From: Marchantia polymorpha subsp. ruderalis
Lineage: Eukaryota > Streptophyta > Marchantiopsida > Marchantiales > Marchantiaceae
Direction of reading: 5' to 3'
Length of the DNA stretch: 64,000 bases
Assembly (NCBI GenBank): GCA_037833965.1
Contig: AP031358.1
Coordinates: 10,858,001 to 10,922,000 of the forward strand
Under the pieces are notes generated by a model. It saw only the letters and a program-made list of their open reading frames with translations, was not told the origin of the DNA and ran no database searches. The translations under genes were made by a program, and so were the position numbers. Shown here one piece after another: positions 49,525-56,798 of the stretch (position 1 is the first letter of the stretch; each line of letters starts with the position of its first letter).

Positions 49525-49875
49525 ATGTACATCCTTCTTCGCTGGCATAACAGTGGCTGAAGCATACTCACCATGCGACAACTCCACTAACCCAGCCTCC
49601 AATAACTCCAACGTCCGACTCTTAATCAAGTCCCTTTCCATATCACTATATCGATAGGGACGACGGAAGATTGGCGTATCACTAGCCAACTCTATCCGTA
49701 TGCCAGGTCCAATCAAAGTACCCAACTCCTTCATACTGAAGGCAAAACAACTCCTATAGTCATGTAGGAATTGTATCAACCGTCGTCTTTCTCCTCCGGT
49801 GATCTGAGAGCCAATCGATGGCTCCCACTCCTCCTCCATGGAGCCACAAGAGGGAGGCGATACTGTCACTGGTTG
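49525..49875 (-). CDS. Gypsy Pol, N-terminal part upstream of the hAT
   Basis: Follows the UAG of ORF1 in the same frame: QPVTVSPPSCGSMEEEW ... FAFSMKELG (a typical gypsy pre-RT block), then ASATVMPAKKDVH up to the insertion. SATVMPAKKD corresponds to the RT motif usually seen as SPVVLVKKKD. It has no ATG of its own near the junction, so expression most simply requires readthrough of the UAG at 49876-49878. The hAT insertion separates it from the rest of Pol. Confidence 0.8.
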
Positions 49876-49878
49876 CTA
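49870..49878 (-). promoter_or_regulatory. Candidate UAG readthrough context between gag-MTase and pol
   Basis: The minus strand reads TCA TAG CAA CCA GTG, with pol continuing in the same frame. UAG-CAR-YYA is the tobamovirus-type readthrough consensus, and CAA CCA satisfies it exactly. A single stop separating two same-frame ORFs, with no other damage nearby, points to programmed suppression rather than mutation. Inference: Gag, protease and methyltransferase are made in excess over RT and integrase. Confidence 0.7.
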
Positions 49879-52800
49879 TGACATCTCCTCCAAAGGAGAG
49901 TTCTCTGTACCCTCCTTCGTAGCAACCTCCCCGTGACCAACATCTCCAACTGCATGGGCGTCTACTCTCGCAAGTCCTCTCGTCACGTCCCATGAACTCC
50001 AAGGATGACGAATATTTCGCAGGTCGCCCCCAGCCATTGCAACTACCGTCCCGGTAGGCAATGAGCTAATAAGCGGTGTAACAACCACCAAATCTGCGCG
50101 CAAACGGCGTTGCTCGGCCAAACCCAAGCTCACAATCCATGTCAAGCAGTTCAGGTCCATAGCCTGACCCAAAACCTGACGACGCGATGCCTCTGAAACT
50201 AAAGAAGCCGCGGTCACACTAGTAAGAAACCCCATCGCACGCTCTCTCTCATCAGCGTTGGGCTCCACCAACTGATGTAGGGTACTGTCCCACAGTAGTC
50301 CAGGTCCCCCATCACGATATGCATGTGATGCCGGATAACTGACCAACGTAGGCAAAGCCATCCGAGGCTGACCTACGTGGTTCACCAATGCCATGGGTGA
50401 CCTATCCGCCACTCTCACCACCTGAGAGTATCGAGAGACATCTAAGATCGTGTCAACGGTGAGGGTAGGATCACGATGCACAAAATCATACGCATGACGC
50501 AATATCTCTCGTGGTACCAGGTTGGTCCACCACAAACGTGCACGATGAGCACGTGAACCAACCCTCGCAGCATCCAACAACACTGCTGATCCAATCCATG
50601 CCCTGACCTCATGGACACTCGCCATCAACTGGGCCCGAGTGTCACCCAACAAGGGTACGTTCTCTAGAATGTATGCGGGAGAACGTGTCTGCTGCTCTTG
50701 GAGATGACGTAACACTCGTAGCATCTCCCAAAACATCCGAGATCTCGGGTCATGTAACCCTGCTCCATGCCCAGCGCGTGTGTGCCCCTGACATGGCCAT
50801 CCCGCAATCACCAAATCAATATGTCCAACTCGATCGAGGTCTGGCGCCCCTAGCAATGAAATGTCTGCAGGCAACGCCTTCTGATATCCTCGAACAGCTG
50901 ATCGCGGCAACAACAAAGGAAAACGCTGCATCAACTGTGTAACATGTCGTGAAGAAACCCGACGTGCAGTCTCGTCCTTCTCCACGTACAAGTATCTACG
51001 TACAAGAATACCTGATTGCAACACTGCAGCCAAACCCGTGCTGATCCCTCCAAAAAGATCCAGCAAACAAACACCCTCTGGGGAATACTCCCATACGATA
51101 GGTGTAGTAACTAATGGTGATAGGGTGCTAAGACCACATACTAGCCGACCACCTGAGACTCGCTCTGCCTCTGCTGGTAAAGAGGCCTCACTCCAAGCCT
51201 TCTTCACCAACCTATCAGCCTCCTGCTGTAATGCGTGGCAAGAATCCCAAAGTGGAACATCCAAAGATGATGACACTGCCGCTGCGAGACTCACCATCTC
51301 CTCCACCTCCTCATAGACTGGAGTATCCTCGGCTGACCTGTTCCCCTCCAACAAGTCATCACGCCATGTGAGCACTCCACTGAAACCCGCAATAGAGGCT
51401 AAAACTGCAGGAGAAGATCCAAGAGGTCGATCTCGAGAAATGAACCTCACAGGCAGTTCACTCATACGTCCATCACCGGACTCCCAACCAGGACGATAAG
51501 CTGCCGTCTCCGTCCAATAATCCATCCGAAATCCCATCGGATATAACACCGCTCCACCAACAAGCACATCATATGACTCTGCTGATGTAACCACCGCTCG
51601 AACTCCAAACTGCGAGCTATCCTGAGCATGACCATGCCTCAACTGCACTGATATGCGCTCTCTGGTCATCCTGTAAGACCTGTCGCTGGTGCCACCGAGT
51701 GATGTCTGAATCTGGAATGGACAAGGCTCCAACTCGGACCTCCGAACTCCCAAACTAATGCAGGCAATCTTGCCCAACATCAAAGGCTGTGCACCAGAAT
51801 CCAGCAACACTCTGGCTGGGACATACACCTGCCCTGTAGCACTCACCAAGCGAAATACACCGCTCCGGTTGTCCACCATACACACACCAGGGACAACCCT
51901 CTCCCGATCAATGGCTGGTCGGGCTGGCAAGGACTCCATCCGTGCCGCTGCCGCCTGCCATGTCGACTCATCGCTCGATGGAGTCGTAAAGGATAGCTCC
52001 TCACCAATAGTCTCGCCTATGTCGGCACTCGTAGCAGGGATACTCCCACGTTCACACAACGTGGCTGCTGCACGAAAAACTCGAGCCAAGTCAATCCAAG
52101 AGTCCATCAGCTCCATAGCTGAAAATAATGGAGATCTCATCACTGAGCTAGCCATCCGCGTCACTGCACTAGATGGTGTGTCTGTATCCACCACACGTGA
52201 CGTAGATGTCTCAGTCCTCCCACTAAGGCCACTAGGTGGTACAGGTCTCATGGATGAAGTACTGCCCACCTCTGACAGCAAAAACGACTGGGGAAGTCTG
52301 GCCTGACGCCCACCCTCACCCCTCTGAGGATCCAACTCCCCTGTCGCCCCGCGTGGCTCTAGAGCTCGAGCTGCACCTCTAGTCACTGCAACCAATGCCT
52401 CCACCTGTGCTGCACTCGCTAGATAAGGGAAATCCTCTTCCTCGTAAGAGGTGGAAGTGCTCGCCCCAGAACTCACCATAGCAGCAAGCCTCTGCTCCAA
52501 CTGCTCAATACGAGCAGCCATCGCGCTCTCTGTGGCCGAAGTAGCACTCGCTACAGGACGTCCAACTACACCGGCACCTCGACCACCTCTACCAGCACGG
52601 CCACCTCGACCTCGAGAAGCAGCACCACCACGACCTCTACCACCAGATGTCAACTCTGGATGAAGGTCAAAACACCGATCTCGAGTATGACCTGCTCGAC
52701 CACAGTGGTCACACACCACCTGTGCTGACTGGGGTCTAGCCTGTGAACTCTGACCTCCGGCCTCCTGGGGACAATCTCTTCGCCGATGATCCCCTCCACA

Positions 52801-53925
52801 TGTCCAACATGCTGGTCCCTGCTGCTGGCCAGCAAACGACGGCACTAGTGCACGTGCCCCTGTATCCCTAGCGGCTGTCTGATGTCGTGTCTGCACTCCG
52901 CGACCCCCACCACTACCACCACCAAAGGGTCTAGACTGTGCCGTGCTCTGCGGGACACGAGAGGTAGTGGCTGCGTCTCTAGCGAATGAAGAAGTCACCA
53001 TTCTCTCCTCCACTATGTTAAGCTCAATCTTCTCAGAAAGAGCAAACACATAGGCCAATGTCGGTGACGCATCGCTCAAAAGGGTAGCATCCCGAACCCT
53101 CTGCCGTAGCTCTCTGTCCAGTATCCTGTACCAATACTGGACCGCCTGTGCCTCAGTTACACCGTGAGTAACTGAGATCAACCTCCGCATACGCGTGTAT
53201 GCCTCTCGAAGACTCTCACCAGTCTTCCGCTCAAACTCCTGGAGACTCCTCAACTTCTCCGTCCTCACCCCCTGATAGTTCTTCCTCAACCTCTTGAAGA
53301 ACTCAGGAATGGGGCTGAACGAAGGTACGCCAGTAGTCTCTCCACTCGTGCTGGCAACGCCAACGGCACCGCTGGTGGTACCTGCTCCACTAGTACCATC
53401 GGTGATGCTACCACTCGCCCCTCCACTGGTACCAACACCACCCTGGGTGATCGACGTATAGTTTGGAGACCAATGACGTCTCCATGCGTCAATCTCCACA
53501 GCATACTCTCTCCCAAACTCATGGTAGTCATCCATGGGAGGCCCCTCCAGATGCTGAAACAACCCTTTCCATGCAAAGAAGGGTGTAAACAACGTGGGGT
53601 TACGCAAGAACTGCATATCGCACCACGTGTCAAACTCCTGGATGAAATCATCCAACTCAATGGTGCCCACTGCACCAGAGTACCGCCGTGGGCCCTTCAT
53701 GGCCCCGTACATACCGTCCATGTCCTCAGTCCACAAGTGTGGGACCCTAGACGATATCACCCCCAAAGATCCGCTTTCTGCCACACTCCGTGCCTCTACA
53801 ACCACTGATGCGCTAGGATGAGGTAGCCGATACCTCAACCCACTCCGCGTAAATCCTCCAAGGTCCTCAACGGAACCCCCAAACTCCTCCGTGATGACTG
53901 ACTCACTAATCGGCACCACTGCCAC
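49876..53925 (-). CDS. Gag - aspartic protease - DNA methyltransferase polyprotein
   Basis: 1349 open codons. Gag core about residues 80-310 (TLFTPFFAWKGLFQHLEG ... ESLREAYTRMRRLI). Zinc knuckles at residues 373-385 (C-x2-C-x3-H-x4-C) and 405-418 (canonical C-x2-C-x4-H-x4-C), then an RGG-rich stretch. Retropepsin-like protease about 690-800 with active-site DSGA (709-712). C5 DNA methyltransferase about 950-1265. Ends SPLEEMS-UAG. The first codon given is GTG; the first ATG is residue 69 (53721) and an in-frame TAG lies about 50 nt upstream of 53925, so translation starts at 53721, at a non-AUG codon, or after a splice. Alignment by eye suggests the conserved Gag begins after residue 69. Confidence 0.9.
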   Translation of the reverse strand: MAVVPISESVITEEFGGSVEDLGGFTRSGLRYRLPHPSASVVVEARSVAESGSLGVISSRVPHLWTEDMDGMYGAMKGPRRYSGAVGTIELDDFIQEFDTWCDMQFLRNPTLFTPFFAWKGLFQHLEGPPMDDYHEFGREYAVEIDAWRRHWSPNYTSITQGGVGTSGGASGSITDGTSGAGTTSGAVGVASTSGETTGVPSFSPIPEFFKRLRKNYQGVRTEKLRSLQEFERKTGESLREAYTRMRRLISVTHGVTEAQAVQYWYRILDRELRQRVRDATLLSDASPTLAYVFALSEKIELNIVEERMVTSSFARDAATTSRVPQSTAQSRPFGGGSGGGRGVQTRHQTAARDTGARALVPSFAGQQQGPACWTCGGDHRRRDCPQEAGGQSSQARPQSAQVVCDHCGRAGHTRDRCFDLHPELTSGGRGRGGAASRGRGGRAGRGGRGAGVVGRPVASATSATESAMAARIEQLEQRLAAMVSSGASTSTSYEEEDFPYLASAAQVEALVAVTRGAARALEPRGATGELDPQRGEGGRQARLPQSFLLSEVGSTSSMRPVPPSGLSGRTETSTSRVVDTDTPSSAVTRMASSVMRSPLFSAMELMDSWIDLARVFRAAATLCERGSIPATSADIGETIGEELSFTTPSSDESTWQAAAARMESLPARPAIDRERVVPGVCMVDNRSGVFRLVSATGQVYVPARVLLDSGAQPLMLGKIACISLGVRRSELEPCPFQIQTSLGGTSDRSYRMTRERISVQLRHGHAQDSSQFGVRAVVTSAESYDVLVGGAVLYPMGFRMDYWTETAAYRPGWESGDGRMSELPVRFISRDRPLGSSPAVLASIAGFSGVLTWRDDLLEGNRSAEDTPVYEEVEEMVSLAAAVSSSLDVPLWDSCHALQQEADRLVKKAWSEASLPAEAERVSGGRLVCGLSTLSPLVTTPIVWEYSPEGVCLLDLFGGISTGLAAVLQSGILVRRYLYVEKDETARRVSSRHVTQLMQRFPLLLPRSAVRGYQKALPADISLLGAPDLDRVGHIDLVIAGWPCQGHTRAGHGAGLHDPRSRMFWEMLRVLRHLQEQQTRSPAYILENVPLLGDTRAQLMASVHEVRAWIGSAVLLDAARVGSRAHRARLWWTNLVPREILRHAYDFVHRDPTLTVDTILDVSRYSQVVRVADRSPMALVNHVGQPRMALPTLVSYPASHAYRDGGPGLLWDSTLHQLVEPNADERERAMGFLTSVTAASLVSEASRRQVLGQAMDLNCLTWIVSLGLAEQRRLRADLVVVTPLISSLPTGTVVAMAGGDLRNIRHPWSSWDVTRGLARVDAHAVGDVGHGEVATKEGTENSPLEEMS
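50131..51078 (-). other. DNMT3/DRM-type cytosine-5 methyltransferase domain
   Basis: Residues about 950-1265 of the gag polyprotein. Motif I LLDLFGGISTGL (954-965, SAM binding). Acidic motif II in YVEKDETARRV. Motif IV IDLVIAGWPCQGHTRAG with catalytic Cys1045. Motif VI ILENVP with Glu1088. Motif VIII VGSRAHRARLWWTNL, very like AAHRARYFWGNL of DNMT3 proteins. A target-recognition stretch of about 100 residues, then motifs IX/X (RRQVLGQAMDLNCLTWIVSL). All catalytic residues are present in linear (DNMT1/3) order, not the permuted DRM order. Predicted reaction: SAM-dependent 5-methylation of cytosine in DNA. Confidence 0.9.
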
Positions 53926-54000
53926 AACTCCACCTGCCCTCGTCCCTGCACTAACCTGCTCTAGCCCTACTGACTATGGGTATGTGCAACCTAACCTGTC

Positions 54001-54578
54001 ATCACCGCAAGAAGACTCTCCTGGTCCACTGGTCATCACTCCAGTCTCACCATGAGAGAAACAAAGATAGGCGCCGGTGATCAAATCCAGCCGCACTATC
54101 GACAGCACACTGGAGTAAAACTACTCCGGAAATCAACGTCAACCCAGACATGGGCGCGCATCAAGAAGCCAGACTGGAGAGGATCCAAACACAAGCAAAC
54201 AGCTAGCAACGACTCTCCAGCCGAAATGAAACACAGCACAGAACAACACAACACACGGGACATCGCCTCGCATCGCGACCCCGAGTCGAACTCCATCGCC
54301 TCCTATCATCCTCCGTCTCCAGCGCCTGCAACGCCATCCCGTTCATCTCGTCGCAAAAAAATAATGAACTCCACGCCGAGCTATCCCGTACTTCACCTCA
54401 TACCTCCACTTCACACTACAAATAGAGGCGTCAAATATAACAAATATGAAAAGCCTATCTACCCTAACTGTTTGCCATAGAACAAAAAACAAAATAGAGA
54501 TAAAGCAATATTTTTACAACCGACAAACCATAGTAAGTGAGACGAGTTCAAATTCTCGATCTCTTCAGAATATTTTCC
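54001..54578. other. Gag upstream region, boundary unresolved
   Basis: Probably the 5' leader of the gypsy element plus flank. On the minus strand, CACCGGCGCCTATC near 54070 weakly resembles the context of a primer-binding site but does not match a tRNA 3' end convincingly. No LTR matching the 44 kb side. Confidence 0.35.
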
Positions 54579-54640
54579 TCTCTTCTTCTTCTTCTTCTTT
54601 TTTTGTTTTTGTTTTTGTTTTTGTTTTTGTGTGTGTGTGA
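54579..54640 (-). repeat. A-rich tail-like tract, candidate poly(A) of the MND1 retrocopy
   Basis: The plus strand is (CTT)n, then (TTTTTG)n, then (GT)n. Read on the minus strand it is an A-rich run (AAAAAC)n ending in GAAGAAG, about 400 nt downstream of the MND1 stop. Position and strand fit a decayed poly(A) tail, though it could be an unrelated microsatellite. Confidence 0.5.
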
Positions 54641-55041
54641 AATCTAGTGCTTTCTTCTTGTTATCTGTATTCGACAAGGCCCTGTTTGTTCAAGTCTAGA
54701 ACAATATTCGTACGATCTGAGGACCATCTGCCATCGACAGGCCAATTCATCTTCACTCGACATTGAGTTTGCAGAAACATCACTGTCCACCTAAATGCTC
54801 GCAGGTATTGCTCGAAAGTGGCGAAGTGTCAAAGCTTTACATCTATGATTGAGACAAAGATCTACTTTACAAACGTTTTAGTATTACAACGTCACCAGCT
54901 GCCGTGTAGGAGTGGCCTACGTTGGAGCTACCTCGGTTTAATTGACGAGATCGAAGAGCCTCCTCTGGATCTATGTGCTCGACTAGATAATGTACAAGAG
55001 ACTTGGCAGAATGAACACCAATTTCGTGCTGCAGGTAGACG

Positions 55042-55670
55042 TCAATCCAAGTAATCAAGATCCTCCTTTATTCCGACCTTTGCATATGCTTGCTCTAGCA
55101 TTTCCTTCGCTTCAGGAAAGGTGTTCGAACACCACTGCTGGAGAGAAAAAATATTTTCTGTCCACCGGTTAACAGCTTTGTGCGCCACCTCAGTTACGCT
55201 GCTCATTTCTTCGTAGACAGCAGGATCGTTTTGGGCATATAGATCAAGCTCTTCCTTGATAGCCTTGTGCTTTTTCTGAAGCTCATTCAGAGCATTCAAC
55301 GCTGACTCTCGCTCACTAGAATCTTCTCTCCCCTTCTTCGCAAGCTCTCGTTGTGTTTGCAAGTCTGCTTGGCGTTTTTTTTCGCTGCCTCCAACTCGGT
55401 TTCCAGCTTCATTCGCACTTGCCTTAACTGATTCCCTGCCCGACTTGAGAGACTCCAAAAGTATACAGAAGTGCCAATCTTGTCCTTAAAAAACCAAATC
55501 GTCATCTACCAGGCTTTGAACCACATCCTTGACTGACTGGCTGATGACACCCTTCTTTGGCCCAAGTTTTTCAAGATCCTTCAACTGGTAAAATCCCTGA
55601 CTCTCATAGAAGATTTGAAGCATCTGCTCTCGCTTCTCTTCCAGGGACAGCCCGCGCTTCTTCGACTGCA
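55042..55670 (-). pseudogene. MND1: MND1-like meiotic recombination factor, intronless, two frameshifts
   Basis: Encodes a near full-length MND1. The N-terminal winged-helix part reads [19 protein letters not shown] and [32 protein letters not shown] block and coiled coil follow. The end is NRWTENIFSLQQWCSN and a terminal EDLDYLD. MND1 with HOP2 stimulates DMC1/RAD51 strand exchange in meiosis. Here frames shift at a T6 run (55488-55493 on the minus strand) and at an A8 run (55375-55382). No introns interrupt about 205 codons, although plant MND1 genes are usually multi-exonic (from memory). The initiator Met is replaced by TTTGCAG just before codon 2. Best explanation: a 5'-truncated retrocopy. 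Homopolymer assembly errors in a real gene are the alternative. Confidence 0.75.
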
Positions 55671-55679
55671 AAGATCAAG

Positions 55680-56182
55680 AGGCTCCTAGTGAAATTCTTT
55701 CCTTTGAGAAATGAGTTGCAAACAACTGTAGCCATAGCAAAAGCCGAGCAGCCCGAACTGAAGGAAAATGATCCGGAGACTCGCGTCACATCACAACGCA
55801 TAAGAAAAGATCAGCGCATTGCTCGATTCCTTCTCGTTTCACGTCACGTCTCGTCTCTTCTCTTCTGGCCTCGGACCGATGATGCGCGACAGAGCCCGGC
55901 GAAACTAACTGCCAGTCGTTCGTCAACGTACTTCCTGCTCGATCGACATAGCCACTACAGACATCGTCGGCGTTCCTCGCCCTCCACTTCGTCACATTCA
56001 TTCAGTTCTCCATTCTTGTCTGCCACTCACTGGCTCCCTCCCTCCGAACATTGCGACATTGCTCCATGAATGGACCGGGTCCAGCTCTCTGCAGCCTGTT
56101 CGTTCGAGCGGGAGCGCGTGCACATGTGCATTTGAATCCGAACCTGCTCACTACTTTCAAATTACTTTCACAGTTCTTCGAG
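55680..56182. other. Flank of the MND1 copy
   Basis: No gene supported; overlapping frames on both strands look incidental. CTTTGCAG immediately before MND1 codon 2 resembles a splice acceptor, so an upstream exon carrying the ATG cannot be excluded. Confidence 0.35.
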
Positions 56183-56433
56183 TAAAATCAGTGTCGAAAC
56201 ACATACACAACGAGTCGAGCCAAACTCACTACTCGTAGGTAGACTAAAAGTCGAAGCTAAGGGGAAAAACCCCGACGCGTAAGGCTCAACTCGAAGAACT
56301 GACAGTTCTTCGAGTTCGCCACGAATATAACCCACGGAAGGTGTCGACGACCTCAACGTGCAGGGCGTCCCAACGTGTACCGCGTCCTAACGTGTCTACA
56401 CTCAAATCCACACTAACGTCTCGAGCCATGACA
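56183..56433 (-). repeat. 251-bp LTR-like module, copy B
   Basis: Same length as 43829-44079 with three differences counted by eye, including the 14-nt-arm hairpin (56288-56316). It lacks the 113-bp module. Instead its left flank is CAGTTCTTCGAG, a copy of one hairpin arm, suggesting a recombination breakpoint at that word. On the minus strand it is preceded by AGTACAAGGGG, which could be a polypurine tract. Confidence 0.7.
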
Positions 56434-56798
56434 CCCCTTGTACTGCCTTTACCTTCGAACCCCTAACAATGCCTCCTCCCGCGCCCAGTAGAACTCCCGA
56501 CGCGTGCGAACATCGTCCGGCCCATTGCGTGATTTGAAATTGATTTCGATGTCTTCGCCGAAGACGTAGCTCTTCGTACATCCATAAAAGGCTGCGCTGA
56601 AGACACGAAGATCCGAAGATCTTTGGACGTAGATGAATTCTAACTAATTCTATCATTTCTCCTTAGGAGCTGCTCATTCTAACTCTAACAACTACTTTCT
56701 AAACAAATATCTTTTAGTTTTGTTGATTTTTAAAGAAAAACAAAAAAACTAGGCACCACATACTTCTCTCCCCATTTGTGAGCGACCCCGCGAACACG

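Larger units (their letters stand above)
44194..54000 (-). mobile_element. Ty3/gypsy retrotransposon encoding a DNA methyltransferase and a PHD finger
   Basis: Minus-strand order: gag (two zinc knuckles), aspartic protease, C5 DNA methyltransferase, UAG, RT, RNase H, integrase, PHD finger, polypurine tract at 44194-44204. Integrase after RT/RNase H defines Ty3/gypsy. Interrupted in RT by the hAT element 47127-49524. The right boundary is uncertain: I see no 5' LTR or convincing primer-binding site beyond gag, so 54000 is approximate and the element may be 5'-truncated or extend further. Apart from the hAT insertion, the reading frames are uninterrupted over about 7 kb, which indicates recent activity. 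Confidence 0.88.

Noticed and set aside
50131-51078. Methyltransferase as an independent host gene
   Set aside because: It is in one uninterrupted frame with Gag and protease and ends at the gag/pol stop, with no introns or promoter of its own.
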